Shown: positions 47,035 through 56,868, counted from the first letter of the stretch. The stretch is DNA of 64,000 nt from Hymenobacter sp. J193 (GCF_024700075.1 NZ_JAJONE010000001.1:1-64000); one strand, 5' to 3'. A program made the numbers and translations. The notes: generated by a model from the sequence alone, not told the origin.

Positions 47035-47883
47035 ATGAATGTCGAGCTTACCCGTCCTGTTTCCCGCCTGGAGTCCAGCAAAGCCACCATTACGGCCCTC
47101 AACTCCACTGCTCTCTACGTGCTGGCCTACCTGCTGGCTTACGGGGTACACCAGCTGGCTACGGCGGCCATGGCTCACCGGCTGGGTATTCCACTCACGG
47201 TGCACGTGAGCCACATTCAGTTTCTGATTTCCAACCAGCAGTGGTGGCGCATTGCCGTTATTGCGGTGTACGGGGCAGGTCCGCTGCTGTGCCTGCTGCT
47301 GGCCGTAGGGTTTGGGGTGCTGTTCTGGTTTCGGGGTCGGGGCCGCAAGGGCCGCCTCAAGCTGCTGTACTTCTGGCTGGCTCTCCACACTTTCAACCTG
47401 GTGGTGGGCGGGCTCATTGCCGGCTGCTTTACCCACAAAGGCTTCTGGTACGTGCCGCGCTGGCTGTTTATTTCGGGGGGCCAGACGCTGCCCATCGTGC
47501 TGGCCGTAGTAGGTGGCCTGATAGCCGTGCTGGTGGGCTACTTCTCGGCGGTGGCCTTTCTGCAAAGCCACGACTCGCGCACCATGATGCTCTACCAGAA
47601 CCGGGGGCAGCTGATTTTTACCGGTCTGGTGGTGCCCTGGCTGGGGGGCAGCGCCTTTCTGGCTTTGCTGAAGTTACCCGACCTGACGCGTCACGAGGGC
47701 CTATTGTTTCTCACGATGGGTCTGCTCGTGTTGCCGCTCAGCGTTGCCAGTAGCAAGGAGCTGTTTGAGGAAACCGTGCCGGACCCCCAGAAAACGGCTA
47801 TTGCCTCGGGCTTCGTGGTGCTTACGCTGCTGCTGGCCCTGCTCTGGCGGCTGGTATTCAGCACCGGCATCAACTGGCACTAA
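47035..47883 (+). CDS. Multi-pass membrane protein of unknown function
   Basis: 282 residues with about seven hydrophobic helices (about 25-45, 68-98, 108-132, 145-175, 190-215, 222-242, 252-275). A basic linker (FWFRGRGRKGRLKLLYF) follows helix 2. No catalytic motif apart from scattered His and I do not recognise the family. The size and TM layout are compatible with an intramembrane-type or DUF membrane protein. Divergent from lepA. Confidence 0.65.
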   Translation: MNVELTRPVSRLESSKATITALNSTALYVLAYLLAYGVHQLATAAMAHRLGIPLTVHVSHIQFLISNQQWWRIAVIAVYGAGPLLCLLLAVGFGVLFWFRGRGRKGRLKLLYFWLALHTFNLVVGGLIAGCFTHKGFWYVPRWLFISGGQTLPIVLAVVGGLIAVLVGYFSAVAFLQSHDSRTMMLYQNRGQLIFTGLVVPWLGGSAFLALLKLPDLTRHEGLLFLTMGLLVLPLSVASSKELFEETVPDPQKTAIASGFVVLTLLLALLWRLVFSTGINWH

Positions 47884-47888
47884 TCTGT

Positions 47889-47914
47889 GGCTTGTTGGCA
47901 GCTGCCAACAAGCC
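47889..47914 (+). terminator. Perfect 26-bp palindrome after the membrane protein gene
   Basis: GGCTTGTTGGCAG/CTGCCAACAAGCC with no loop base, 8 bp past the stop. It may terminate transcription or be a binding site; no T-run follows. Confidence 0.5.
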
Positions 47915-48008
47915 AGCCGGGCATCAACGCCCTAGCCGACTCCTGCGTAAACCGTAGCGAGGCCAACCACCGGCGGCTGGCTTATCCTCTCACTCAACCT
48001 CCCTTCCT

Positions 48009-48362
48009 ATGAGCCTCCACCTGAACCCCCAGGCGGTGAAGCTTGCCCAACAGCTCATTGCCGACGGCAAATTCAAGAACGATTCCGGACACTGGGGCGA
48101 GCACAACCCGGACGCCGGCGCCGAAAACAAGTTCCTCGATCAGCATGAAATGGCGGAGTATGCCAACTGGCACCTGGGCATCGACACAGATATGGGCGAG
48201 GACGCCAAAGGCCGCTATAAATTCCCCTTCGGCGACTTCAAAACCGTGCACCGCGACGGGCTTATTGCGGCCAAAGAGCGCGCCGCTCAGCAGGGCTACC
48301 ACGAAATTGAGACAGCCGCCGACGAGCTGCTCCAGACCCTGGAAAAGCAGGCCGCGAAGTAG
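48009..48362 (+). CDS. Conserved hypothetical soluble protein
   Basis: 117 residues (MSLHLNPQAVKLAQQLIADG, then NDSGHWGEHNPDAGAENKFL and FPFGDFKTVHRDGLIAAKE). Its compact, polar sequence with several conserved-looking Trp/His/Asp is found as a small stand-alone protein in many bacteria, as far as I recall, without a function. No signal or TM. An Asp/His-rich stretch could bind metal, but that is a guess. Confidence 0.72.
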   Translation: MSLHLNPQAVKLAQQLIADGKFKNDSGHWGEHNPDAGAENKFLDQHEMAEYANWHLGIDTDMGEDAKGRYKFPFGDFKTVHRDGLIAAKERAAQQGYHEIETAADELLQTLEKQAAK

Positions 48363-48472
48363 CGTTAAGCAGGTAGGCCGGCTTTATAGTGCCTGAAATG
48401 CTGATTGCTCGAACATGACGGGCGGAATACCGTTGTTGTTCAGACACTTTCCTTGACCAACACCGAACTACC

Positions 48473-48880
48473 ATGGGCATTACCCTCAAACAAGCACAGC
48501 AGGCAGTACAGGCCGCGCACGAAAAAGCGCTGGAAATGGGCGTTAAAATGAACATAGCCGTGGTGGACTCCGGTGCCAACCTCGTAGCCTTTATCCGTAT
48601 GGACGACGCCTGGCTCGGTTCCCTCGATATTTCCATCAAAAAGGCCAAAACTGCCCGCTTCTTCGATATGCCCACCGGCGACCTGGGGCAGGCCTCGCAG
48701 CCCGGTGGCTCGCTCTATAACATCGAGCATTCCAATGGTGGCCTTATCACCTTCCCCGGCGGCATCCCGCTCAAAAACAAGGAAGGGCAGATTTTCGGTG
48801 CCATTGGCGTGTCGGGCAGCACTGTGGAAGACGACCACGCCGTAGCTCAGGCAGGCGTGCAGGCCCTGGCAAACGAATAG
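48473..48880 (+). CDS. GlcG/HbpS family protein (DUF336)
   Basis: 135 residues, haem-degrading or small-ligand-binding fold related to GlcG, PduO C-terminal and HbpS. Signature [25 protein letters not shown], split by eye as [27 protein letters not shown] and GGIPLKN...[11 protein letters not shown] and [14 protein letters not shown]. No signal peptide, so cytoplasmic, unlike secreted HbpS. Its start at ATG 48473 leaves a normal length. Confidence 0.88.
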   Translation: MGITLKQAQQAVQAAHEKALEMGVKMNIAVVDSGANLVAFIRMDDAWLGSLDISIKKAKTARFFDMPTGDLGQASQPGGSLYNIEHSNGGLITFPGGIPLKNKEGQIFGAIGVSGSTVEDDHAVAQAGVQALANE

Positions 48881-49492
48881 TACTCCGGGCTAAGCTTTCA
48901 ATATCCGCGCTGACTACTACCACCCCGGCCAGCCACCGTTAAAAATGATCCATGCCATCAGCCGTTAGCTTTTCGGTGAGATGTGGCTGCTGAGTTGTTA
49001 AAGGCGGCTGGCCGGGGTTTCGGCTGCGGTTGACGGAACTGTGGTAAATGACGCCGAAACAGCTCCGGTCCGGCGGGCGTAGCCCGTCGGGCCGGTTGAA
49101 GGTAGCTGACACCCGCCCGATGACGAAACAACAACGGCACGCAGAAACCGGCCCGACGGCTTGCAGCCGCCGGACTGGAACGCCCCTTGTCAACCAGATA
49201 GCAGCTGTTGTGAAGCGGTTAGCAGCCATTGTGAGCAGGGGTCGGAAGGCATTGTACAGGTTAACGCCTATTGTGAAGCGGTCAGATGCCATTGTGAGCA
49301 GGTCAGCACACATTGTCACCCCCGTCAAGGCGCAATGTCACCAAGACAGCGGGCTATGTGACTCGTTCATAACGCATTGCTACCCGGCCACCAGCCTTTG
49401 CCACCCCGGCAGCAGTCAATGACATAACGTTAGCATTTACTGCTACTTTCAACGTGTAACTTGTCGCTTTGCTTCAAAACGCTTCCACCGCT
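48881..49492. other. Intergenic region carrying the 21-bp repeat array
   Basis: About 610 bp without a trusted gene. Open frames exist on both strands (48939-49328 minus; 49048-49422 plus) but they owe their length to the repeat array at 49187-49424. The left part (48881-49180) has no other signal I can name. Confidence 0.5.
49187..49424. repeat. Degenerate tandem array with 21-bp period
   Basis: A core related to ATTGTGA recurs about every 21 bp: TTGTCA 49187, TTGTGA 49208, 49229, TTGTAC 49252, TTGTGA 49271, 49292, TTGTCA 49313, ATGTCA 49335, ATGTGA 49356, TTGCTA 49377, TTGCCA 49398, ATGACA 49419. Being 3 x 7, the period keeps several frames open as heptad repeats (for example IVSRSAH-type units in one plus frame). 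Confidence 0.8.
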
Positions 49493-49936
49493 ATGAAATC
49501 ATCATTAGTTCCCACCCCTGCCAAACGCGGCTGCCTATGGTATGCTGGCGCAGTTGCCGTTGGGGCATTTGGGTTAGTAGTACTGCTTGTAGTACTGTTT
49601 ATTGTGGGGCTTATAAAAGCGTCTAACGATCTTGGTTCGCATTCCACCGTCGTTTCTATTCACGACCAAACTTATCTGGAAGCCGTGACCACAAATCACG
49701 GCGAGGGGTTTCTAGACGGGTACAACTGGTTGGAAGTGTACTACGTTCGTGATGGCTGGTTTTGGAATGACAGAGTACGTGTGTATAATTTCCCTAATGT
49801 CAGTGACTCTGAAATTGGGTTTAACCGCAGCATAGACCAGAACGGGCAGGTACAGATTCAAATAAAGCAGGGAGGAATCGGTGACAGCCTAGTGCTGGCC
49901 ACCTTTGTACCACCTGCGTCTTTTCCTAAGGAGTAG
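49493..49936 (+). CDS. Membrane-anchored hypothetical protein
   Basis: 147 residues from ATG 49493 (MKSSLVPTPAKRGCLWYAGA). One N-terminal TM helix (VGAFGLVVLLVVLFIVGLI) anchors a beta-rich exoplasmic domain with many aromatic residues (LDGYNWLEVYYVRDGWFWND, DQNGQVQIQIKQGG). AT-richer than its neighbours. Function unrecognised. Confidence 0.7.
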   Translation: MKSSLVPTPAKRGCLWYAGAVAVGAFGLVVLLVVLFIVGLIKASNDLGSHSTVVSIHDQTYLEAVTTNHGEGFLDGYNWLEVYYVRDGWFWNDRVRVYNFPNVSDSEIGFNRSIDQNGQVQIQIKQGGIGDSLVLATFVPPASFPKE

Positions 49937-50057
49937 CGACTCTCCGCAGTAACTTGAGTATCTACGCCTACCCTCACAACAATCCGCCCCACGCCCTACC
50001 GCGCCGGGGCTTTTTCGTACCTTCGCCTACCCAAATTCCACCCCATTCCCCCGCGCT

Positions 50058-53000
50058 ATGTCAGTAGCTCCCGCAGCTCCCTATAAGCCGAAAAACCACA
50101 TTCGCATCGTAACGGCCGCCGCTTTGTTCGACGGTCACGACGCGGCCATCAACATCATGCGCCGCATCATCCAGAGCAGCGGCGCCGAGGTCATCCACCT
50201 GGGCCACAACCGCTCGGTGCAGGAAATTGTGGACTGCGCCATCCAGGAAGATGCCCAGGCCATTGCCATTACCTCCTACCAGGGCGGCCACAACGAGTAC
50301 TTCAAGTACATGTTCGACCTGCTCAAGGAGCGCGGGGCGGGCCACATCCGCCTCTTCGGCGGCGGCGGCGGCGTGATTCTGCCCACCGAAATCGAAGACC
50401 TGCACTCCTACGGCATCGAGCAGATCTACTCGCCCGACGCCGGCCGCGCCATGGGCCTGCAGGGCATGATCAACGACTTGCTCCAGCGCTGCGACTTCCC
50501 CACGGGCCAGAACCTGAACGGCGAGGTCAACCACGTCAAAGAAAAAGACGCCCGCAGCATCGGCCGCCTCATCTCCGCCGCCGAAAACTTCCCCGACGAA
50601 TTCGCCCGCGTAAAAGACCAGCTGATTTCCGACTTCCAGCAGGCCGAAGGCGGCAACGACCAGCGCCTCGACTCTCCCGCTACCTCGGCCACTAAAACCC
50701 CCATCCTAGGCATCACCGGCACCGGCGGCGCCGGCAAGTCGAGCCTGGTGGATGAGCTGGTGCGCCGCTTCCTGATGGACTTTCCCGAGAAGACCATTGC
50801 CATCATCTCCGTCGACCCCAGCAAGCGGAAGACGGGCGGGGCCCTCCTGGGCGACCGGATCCGGATGAACTCCATCAACAGCCCCCGCGTGTACATGCGC
50901 AGCCTGGCTACCCGTCAGAGCAACCTGGCGTTGAGCAAGTACGTGCAGGACGCCGTCGACGTGGTCCGCGCCGCCGAGTTCGACCTGATCATCCTCGAAA
51001 CCTCCGGCATCGGCCAGTCCGACACCGAAATCATCGAGCACTCCGACGCCAGCCTCTACGTGATGACGCCCGAGTACGGGGCGGCCACCCAGCTGGAGAA
51101 AATCGACATGCTCGACTTCGCCGACGTCATTGCCCTCAACAAGTTCGACAAGCGCGGCGCCCTCGACGCCCTGCGCGACGTGCGCAAGCAGTACCAGCGC
51201 AACCACGGCCACTGGGACCAGCCCCTGGACTCCATGCCCGTGTTCGGCACCATTGCCTCGCAGTTCAACGACCCCGGCATGAACCGCCTCTACCGCGCCG
51301 TGCTGGCCACGGTGGAAGCCAAAACCGGCGTGCCCTTCGCATCCCAGCTCGAAACCAGCCAGGAAAACTCGGAGAAGATTTACATCATTCCGCCCCACCG
51401 CACCCGTTACCTTTCCGAAATAGCCGAAACCAACCGCCAATATGACCAGTGGGTTCAAAAACAAGCTGACGTTGCTCAGCAGCTTTATGGAATCAAGCAA
51501 GCCATCGGAGCCGTCCAAAGTGTCGGAAACGCCGCTGCAGGACCTGGCAGCGGGCACAGCGGCCACCAATCCGAATCCGGAAGTCTCGTGGCCGGCCTGG
51601 AGAGGACCTTCGAGGAGGTCAAACTCCGGCTGGACGGGCAGAACTGGAAACTCCTGGAAACCTGGCCGCAAAAAGTAGCTGCCTACAAGGCTCCGGAGTT
51701 CGTGTTCAAGGTGCGCGACAAGGAAATCCGCATCCAGACCCACACCACCAGCCTGAGTAACCAGCAGATTCCCAAAGTCAGCCTGCCGCGCTACACCGCC
51801 TGGGGTGACTTGCTGCGCTGGCAGCTCCAGGAAAACGTGCCCGGTGAGTTTCCCTACACCGCCGGCGTGTTCCCGTTCAAGCGCGAGGGCGAAGACCCGA
51901 CCCGCATGTTTGCCGGCGAAGGCGGCCCCGAGCGCACCAACCGCCGCTTCCACTACGTGAGCATGGGCCTGCCCGCCAAACGCCTGAGCACGGCCTTCGA
52001 CTCGGTGACGCTCTACGGCGAAGACCCTGACCACCGCCCCGACATCTACGGCAAGATCGGCAACGCTGGGGTGAGCATCTGCTGCCTCGACGACGCCAAG
52101 AAGCTCTACTCGGGCTTCAACCTGGCCAACCCCAGCACCTCGGTGTCGATGACCATCAACGGCCCCGCTGCTACTCTGGCCGCCTTCTTCATGAACGCCG
52201 CCATCGACCAGCAGTGTGAGCTGTATATAAAGGAGAACGGCCTGGAAGCTGAAGTCGAAGCTAAGATCAACCAGATCTACGCCGATAAGGGTCTCAACCG
52301 CCCCCGTTACCAGGGCGAGCTGCCCCAGGGCAACGACGGCCTGGGTTTGATGCTGCTCGGCGTCACCGGCGACCAGGTGCTGCCCGCCGACGTGTACGAA
52401 ACCATCAAAACCCGCACGCTCAGCCAGGTGCGCGGCACCGTGCAGGCCGATATTCTTAAGGAAGACCAGGCCCAGAACACCTGCATCTTCTCCACCGAAT
52501 TCGCCCTGCGCCTCATGGGCGATGTGCAGGAGTACTTTATCAAGGAGAAGGTCCGCAACTTCTACTCGGTGTCGATTTCCGGCTACCACATTGCCGAAGC
52601 AGGAGCTAACCCCCTCACCCAGCTGGCCCTCACGCTCTCCAACGGCTTCACCTTCGTGGAGTACTACGTGAGCCGGGGCATGAGCGTGAACGACTTCGCG
52701 CCCAACCTCTCCTTCTTCTTCTCCAACGGCATCGACCCCGAGTACGCCGTTATCGGCCGGGTGGCGCGCCGCATCTGGGCCAAGGCCATGAAGCTTAAGT
52801 ACGGCGCCGACTCCCGGAGCCAGATGCTCAAGTACCACATCCAGACCAGCGGCCGGAGCCTGCACGCCCAGGAAATCGACTTCAACGATATCCGCACCAC
52901 GTTGCAGGCCCTCTACGCCATCTACGACAACTGCAACTCCCTGCACACCAACGCCTACGATGAGGCCATTACCACCCCCACCGAGGAATCGGTGCGCCGG

Positions 53001-53531
53001 GCCATGGCCATTCAGCTCATCATCAACCGGGAGCTGGGGCTGGCCAAAAATGAGAACCCACTGCAAGGCTCCTTTATCATCGAGGAGCTCACCGACCTGG
53101 TGGAAGAGGCGGTATTGCTGGAGTTTGACCGTATCACCGAGCGCGGCGGCGTGCTGGGCGCCATGGAAACCATGTACCAGCGCGGCAAGATTCAGGAGGA
53201 AAGCATGCACTACGAGATGCTCAAGCACACGGGCGAGTATCCCATCATCGGCGTGAATACCTTCCTCTCCTCCAAAGGCTCACCCACGGTGGTGCCCGCC
53301 GAGGTTATCCGCGCCACCGACGAGGAAAAGCAGTACCAGATTGAGATGCTCAACATCCTGCACACCCGCAACGCCGACCAGACCGCCAGCCGCCTCAAGC
53401 AGCTCCAGCAAGTCGCCATTGCCAACGGCAACCTCTTCGCCGAGCTGATGGAAACGGTGAAGTTCTGCTCCCTGGGGCAGATTACGAATGCGTTGTTCGA
53501 GGTTGGGGGGCAGTACCGCCGGAATATGTAG
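50058..53531 (+). CDS. icmF: Fused isobutyryl-CoA mutase with GTPase chaperone domain (IcmF)
   Basis: 1157 residues in the order B12-binding domain, MeaB-like G domain, mutase domain. Residues 15-150: [14 protein letters not shown] (DxH-type cobalamin-binding motif) and [13 protein letters not shown]. Residues 215-400: [17 protein letters not shown] (P-loop) and [19 protein letters not shown]. Residues 560-1150: mutase barrel with [21 protein letters not shown], split here by eye. In the motif GVFPFKR, Phe occupies the place of the methylmalonyl-CoA mutase Tyr, consistent with C4 isobutyryl/butyryl-CoA use. The G domain guards cofactor loading. Cobalamin synthesis or uptake genes are not adjacent. 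Confidence 0.95.
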   Translation: MSVAPAAPYKPKNHIRIVTAAALFDGHDAAINIMRRIIQSSGAEVIHLGHNRSVQEIVDCAIQEDAQAIAITSYQGGHNEYFKYMFDLLKERGAGHIRLFGGGGGVILPTEIEDLHSYGIEQIYSPDAGRAMGLQGMINDLLQRCDFPTGQNLNGEVNHVKEKDARSIGRLISAAENFPDEFARVKDQLISDFQQAEGGNDQRLDSPATSATKTPILGITGTGGAGKSSLVDELVRRFLMDFPEKTIAIISVDPSKRKTGGALLGDRIRMNSINSPRVYMRSLATRQSNLALSKYVQDAVDVVRAAEFDLIILETSGIGQSDTEIIEHSDASLYVMTPEYGAATQLEKIDMLDFADVIALNKFDKRGALDALRDVRKQYQRNHGHWDQPLDSMPVFGTIASQFNDPGMNRLYRAVLATVEAKTGVPFASQLETSQENSEKIYIIPPHRTRYLSEIAETNRQYDQWVQKQADVAQQLYGIKQAIGAVQSVGNAAAGPGSGHSGHQSESGSLVAGLERTFEEVKLRLDGQNWKLLETWPQKVAAYKAPEFVFKVRDKEIRIQTHTTSLSNQQIPKVSLPRYTAWGDLLRWQLQENVPGEFPYTAGVFPFKREGEDPTRMFAGEGGPERTNRRFHYVSMGLPAKRLSTAFDSVTLYGEDPDHRPDIYGKIGNAGVSICCLDDAKKLYSGFNLANPSTSVSMTINGPAATLAAFFMNAAIDQQCELYIKENGLEAEVEAKINQIYADKGLNRPRYQGELPQGNDGLGLMLLGVTGDQVLPADVYETIKTRTLSQVRGTVQADILKEDQAQNTCIFSTEFALRLMGDVQEYFIKEKVRNFYSVSISGYHIAEAGANPLTQLALTLSNGFTFVEYYVSRGMSVNDFAPNLSFFFSNGIDPEYAVIGRVARRIWAKAMKLKYGADSRSQMLKYHIQTSGRSLHAQEIDFNDIRTTLQALYAIYDNCNSLHTNAYDEAITTPTEESVRRAMAIQLIINRELGLAKNENPLQGSFIIEELTDLVEEAVLLEFDRITERGGVLGAMETMYQRGKIQEESMHYEMLKHTGEYPIIGVNTFLSSKGSPTVVPAEVIRATDEEKQYQIEMLNILHTRNADQTASRLKQLQQVAIANGNLFAELMETVKFCSLGQITNALFEVGGQYRRNM

Positions 53532-53548
53532 ACAATCTATTTGGTTGA

Positions 53549-53591
53549 ATATGAAAGGGTGTTACCTTGCTGAGGTAGCACCCTTTCATAT
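53549..53591 (+). terminator. Intrinsic terminator after icmF
   Basis: ATATGAAAGGGTG.TACCT pairs with AGGTAGCACCCTTTCATAT over TGCTG; TTTC follows. Confidence 0.85.
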
Positions 53592-53596
53592 TTCTT

Positions 53597-54115
53597 ATGG
53601 AAACCATTGAAGTTCGTTTCGCCGATTTACGCCGGGCCGCAGAGCAGGTGCCTGCCTTCGTTGAGGATCGGTTAGGCGGCGAAGCTGAATATGGCTTGCG
53701 CACCGGCATAGAGGAAGACATGGGCAGTGCCGGGCTCGACACCGAAGAACTACTGCTTGAGTTCTCCAAGCAGTATTCAGTCGACCTTTCAAAATTTGAT
53801 TTTACTGGTATGATTAGCCCGGAGCTGGATAGTGATTCTAATCCTCTCTTCTCTCTCTTTTTCTTATTCTTTATAATTGTTTATGCAGTAGCCTGGTCCA
53901 CTAAGTTCCTGGTTGGAACTGTCTACTGGCCTTTCAACCCTAAAGCGGCTACCCGGTTCATCAAAGAACCCATCGGTAACCCTTTCGCCTCGACGTCTGC
54001 ACCGACATCTAAGCCCAGGCCTCTCTGTGACATTCTAACCATCGGTGACTTCGTAGCTTCCGCTGCCGCCGGGCGCTTCGTGAAGCGGGAGCGGGTACGT
54101 TTCGTGCTGGTATAG
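53597..54115 (+). CDS. DUF1493-family protein
   Basis: 172 residues. Acidic N-terminal part with EEDMGSAGLDTEELLLEFSKQYSVDLSKFDF, the DUF1493 core resembling an acyl-carrier-type helical fold; a hydrophobic stretch (NPLFSLFFLFFIIVYAVAWS); and a C-terminal LCDILTIGDFVASAAAGRFV, the other DUF1493 signature. The family is small and of unknown function. A separate transmembrane insertion is unusual for it. Confidence 0.75.
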   Translation: METIEVRFADLRRAAEQVPAFVEDRLGGEAEYGLRTGIEEDMGSAGLDTEELLLEFSKQYSVDLSKFDFTGMISPELDSDSNPLFSLFFLFFIIVYAVAWSTKFLVGTVYWPFNPKAATRFIKEPIGNPFASTSAPTSKPRPLCDILTIGDFVASAAAGRFVKRERVRFVLV

Positions 54116-54134
54116 CTCAAAGCAGCTGCCCCAA

Positions 54135-54326
54135 ACTGGCGCGAGTTTAGGCGCAGCCGTAACTCGTGACCTGCCTTGATGTGGAGGTTGTACCTCCATT
54201 GCCGCAACGCGGCACATCCGAACCGCGCCGCCTAGGCTCATCCAAGCGGCGTTGTCGTTCTACCGGGGAGGCACAGCCTCCCGGCATGGCTGGTCACGAG
54301 TTACGCTGCGCTAAACTCGCGCCAGT
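54135..54326. repeat. REPIN-like palindromic element, upstream copy
   Basis: Starts ACTGGCGCGAGTTTAGG and ends CTAAACTCGCGCCAGT; TAACTCGTGACC/GGTCACGAGTTA extend the outer stem. 192 bp, related to the downstream copy at 54897-55094. Confidence 0.85.
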
Positions 54327-54342
54327 CGTGCATCTTGAAGCT

Positions 54343-54891
54343 ATGAGCGAGAAATATAAGATCCGGGATTCGCAGCAGCTGTATTTTGTCAGCTTTGCTA
54401 CCGTCAATTGGATAGACGTTTTCACGCGGCGGGTATACAACGATATTTTCGTGGATAGCCTGCGCTATTGCCAACAGCACAAAGGGCTGGAGATTTACGC
54501 CTGGTGCCTGATGACCAACCACGCCCACCTCATTATCAGCAGTGAAACCGCCAACCTCTCGGCTACTCTGCGCGATTTGAAGCGTCACACGTCCAAATCT
54601 ATCCTCAAGGCTATTGAGGAAAATGGTCAGGAAAGCCGGCGGGAGTGGATGCTGTGGCTATTTGAGCGGGCCGGACAGCGCAATGCCCACAACGAGCACT
54701 ACCAGTTCTGGCAACAGGACAGCCACCCGATAGAACTGCACTCCAACGAACTACGCCGCCAGCGCCTTGACTACCTGCACCGCAACCCGGTGGTAGCTGG
54801 CTTCGTGGATGTGCCCGAAGATTTTCTGTATAGCAGTGCCCGCGACTATGCCGGCCAGCCCGGCATGATTGATATTCTATTGATAGAGTAG
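54343..54891 (+). CDS. REP-associated tyrosine transposase (RAYT)
   Basis: 182 residues from ATG 54343 (MSEKYKIRDSQQLYFVSFAT). IS200/IS605-type Y1-like fold: LEIYAWCLMTNHAHLIIS has the HUH (His-x-His) metal motif and QRLDYLHRNPVVAGFV has the catalytic Tyr in YLHRNP, typical of RAYTs. These proteins act on palindromic REP sequences and are found singly in genomes. Here two palindromic elements lie directly on both sides. Confidence 0.93.
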   Translation: MSEKYKIRDSQQLYFVSFATVNWIDVFTRRVYNDIFVDSLRYCQQHKGLEIYAWCLMTNHAHLIISSETANLSATLRDLKRHTSKSILKAIEENGQESRREWMLWLFERAGQRNAHNEHYQFWQQDSHPIELHSNELRRQRLDYLHRNPVVAGFVDVPEDFLYSSARDYAGQPGMIDILLIE

Positions 54892-54896
54892 TATGT

Positions 54897-55094
54897 ACTG
54901 GCGCGAGTTTAGGTGCCGCTGTAACTTGTGCCAGTTCATGCTGGGAGGATGTACTCACTCGCAAGAAAGACAACCGCGCCGCCCGGATTACTCCAGGCGG
55001 CGCGGTTCCGGTTTGCCGCTGGCGCGGCAGTGGAGGTACAACCTCTACCTCATGGCTGGTCACGAGTTACGGCTGCGCCTATACTCGCGCCAGT
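54897..55094. repeat. REPIN-like palindromic element, downstream copy
   Basis: Starts ACTGGCGCGAGTTTAGG and ends ACTCGCGCCAGT; shares ATGGCTGGTCACGAGTTACG near its right end with the upstream copy. Inner stem AACCGCGCCGCC/GGCGGCGCGGTT lies at its centre. Confidence 0.85.
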
Positions 55095-55102
55095 TTTCCA
55101 AT

Positions 55103-55699
55103 CTACTTCAACTCTTCACTGCCGCCTTTCCCACCCGTCGTCACCAGCTTGCGGGCTTGCGCATAGCCTTCGTACAGCGGGCGGTTGAGCAGCTTGAAGG
55201 CTTTCATGTCGGCATCGAGCTGGCGCACTTCGTCCATGAGGGCGGCGAGCAGGTCTTCGAGGGCGGCCCCGGCTACTACCCGCTCGTTGATGGTGTGGCG
55301 GGTGGCGGGCTGGGCTTGCTGGAAGGCCGTGAGGGCGTCGCGCAGGGGCTTGAGGGCCGTGGCAGTGAGGCCCTGCTTGGAAAGCAGGGGCGCTACGTCG
55401 GCGCGGGCGGCGCTGTCGAGGATGGCCTTCACTACCCCCGCAAAGGCCAGGGGGCGGAGCTTGCGCAGCTGCTTGCTGCTGAGCGTGGCCGAGGCCAGCA
55501 GGTCGTTGTCGGGCAGGCGGGTGGCAATGCGGCTGAGCGGGCCCAGCAGAGCCGGCAGCAGCTCCAGCAACTCATTTTTTGCCTTTTTGGCGGCGTCCGT
55601 CAGGTTTTGGGTGCGCTTGGCGGTGCCGCCCCGCGCCCCGGCCACCTGGGCGTAGCGGGTGGTAACTTCAGTGGCCTGGGCGGCGGCGGATTCGCTCAC
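55103..55699 (-). CDS. Hypothetical helical protein, probably N-terminally truncated
   Basis: 198 codons from GTG 55699 (VSESAAAQATEVTTRYAQ). A TAG lies just upstream in frame (TAG CAG AAC CCG), so either it starts here or was cut. Helical and Ala/Leu-rich: LLELLPALLGPLSRIATRL, LRPLAFAGVVKAILDSAAR, EDLLAALMDEVRQLDADMKAF. No signal or TM. A second, short copy of the last segment lies at 56869-56955 on the same strand. I do not recognise the family. Confidence 0.6.
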   Translation of the reverse strand: MSESAAAQATEVTTRYAQVAGARGGTAKRTQNLTDAAKKAKNELLELLPALLGPLSRIATRLPDNDLLASATLSSKQLRKLRPLAFAGVVKAILDSAARADVAPLLSKQGLTATALKPLRDALTAFQQAQPATRHTINERVVAGAALEDLLAALMDEVRQLDADMKAFKLLNRPLYEGYAQARKLVTTGGKGGSEELK

Positions 55700-55857
55700 G
55701 GCCAGGGCCGGGTTCTGCTACGCGCCCCTATACGTTTCGGCAACGGCGGCGGGACGCTGGAGCGCGGGCCTATAGGCTGGGAGCTAAGGCTTTTCTCCTA
55801 CCTTGGGGAGCGTCATCCGGCGTCCGCCAGCCGGGCATCACCTTAGCTACCTACCCC

Positions 55858-56859
55858 ATGAAGGCATTTGTACTAACGCGTTACGGCAACAACCAGGAGA
55901 TACAGGCGGCCGACATGCCGGAGCCGCTCGTCAACGCGGAGGATGTGCTGATTCAGGTCAAAGCAGCCAGCGTCAATCCGGTGGATTTCAAAATTCGGGA
56001 CGGGCAGCTCAAACAAGTGCTGCCGCTGCGCTTCCCCCACATTCTGGGCAACGACGTGGCCGGCGTAGTGACGCGGGTTGGGGCGAAGGTGACGCAGTTT
56101 AAGCCCGGCGACGAGGTATACGCCCGCGTCGACACAGACCGCATGGGCGCTTTTGCCGAATACGTGGCCGTAAAAGAGGCCGCCGTGGCCCCCAAACCTG
56201 CCAGCCACACTATGGAAGAGGCTGCGTCCCTGCCGCTGGTGGCCCTCACGGCCTGGCAAACACTGCGCGACGTGGGCCAGCTGCAACCCGGGCAACGGGT
56301 GCTCATTCACGCCGGCTCGGGCGGCGTAGGCACGGTAGCCATTCAGCTGGCGAAGCACTGGGGGGCTTTCGTGGCTACCACCACGAGCACCGCCAACGTG
56401 GAGTGGGTACAGCAGCTGGGCGCCGACCGGGTTATCGACTACAAAAAGGAGGCATTTGAAAATGTGCTGGAGGGCTACGACCTCGTGCTCGACACGCTGG
56501 GCGGGGAAGCCCTGGATAAGTCTTTCCAGGTGTTGAAAGCCGGCGGCAAAGTCGTGTCCGTGGCCGGGCCGCCCGACCCACAGTTTGCCAAAGACCAGGG
56601 CATGAACTGGCTGTTGCAGCAGGTGATGGGGGTGCTCAGCTTCCGCGTCCGTCGGCTCGCCAAAAAGCACCAGGCCAGCTATTCCTTCTTTCTTATGCAC
56701 CCCAGCGGCGCGCAGCTGCGCGAGCTTGGTGCGCTGCTGGACGCCAGCATCATGCGCCCGGTGGTAGACCGCACATTCCCGTTTGAAGCTACTAAAGAGG
56801 CGCTGGACTACCTGGAAACCGGCCGAGCCAAGGGCAAAGTGGTGATTACGCTGAGCTGA
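55858..56859 (+). CDS. NADP-dependent quinone-oxidoreductase-like enzyme (MDR family)
   Basis: 333 residues, medium-chain dehydrogenase/reductase without zinc ligands, like QOR/zeta-crystallin. N-terminal catalytic domain (VLIQVKAASVNPVDFKIRDG, LGNDVAGVVTRVG); Rossmann motif VLIHAGSGGVGTVAIQLAKH; LGADRVIDYKKEAFENVL and KAGGKVVSV; C-terminal KGKVVITL. Reduces a quinone or enone using NADPH. It sits between two copies of a hypothetical gene, so it may be a later insertion. Confidence 0.9.
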   Translation: MKAFVLTRYGNNQEIQAADMPEPLVNAEDVLIQVKAASVNPVDFKIRDGQLKQVLPLRFPHILGNDVAGVVTRVGAKVTQFKPGDEVYARVDTDRMGAFAEYVAVKEAAVAPKPASHTMEEAASLPLVALTAWQTLRDVGQLQPGQRVLIHAGSGGVGTVAIQLAKHWGAFVATTTSTANVEWVQQLGADRVIDYKKEAFENVLEGYDLVLDTLGGEALDKSFQVLKAGGKVVSVAGPPDPQFAKDQGMNWLLQQVMGVLSFRVRRLAKKHQASYSFFLMHPSGAQLRELGALLDASIMRPVVDRTFPFEATKEALDYLETGRAKGKVVITLS

Positions 56860-56868
56860 ATAGTCCGC

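Noticed and set aside
49187..49424. CRISPR array
   Set aside because: Period is 21 bp with no spacer/repeat alternation and units diverge; no cas gene nearby.
49937..50057. Cobalamin riboswitch before icmF
   Set aside because: Only 120 bp, no B12-box-like sequence and no multi-stem layout; a TACCTTCG -7-like box is the only signal.
50706..53228. 840-codon open frame on the minus strand
   Set aside because: It is the exact antisense of icmF. Long open antisense frames are expected here because codons ending in G/C leave few stops on the reverse strand. The product is Val/His/Gly-rich and has no domain.
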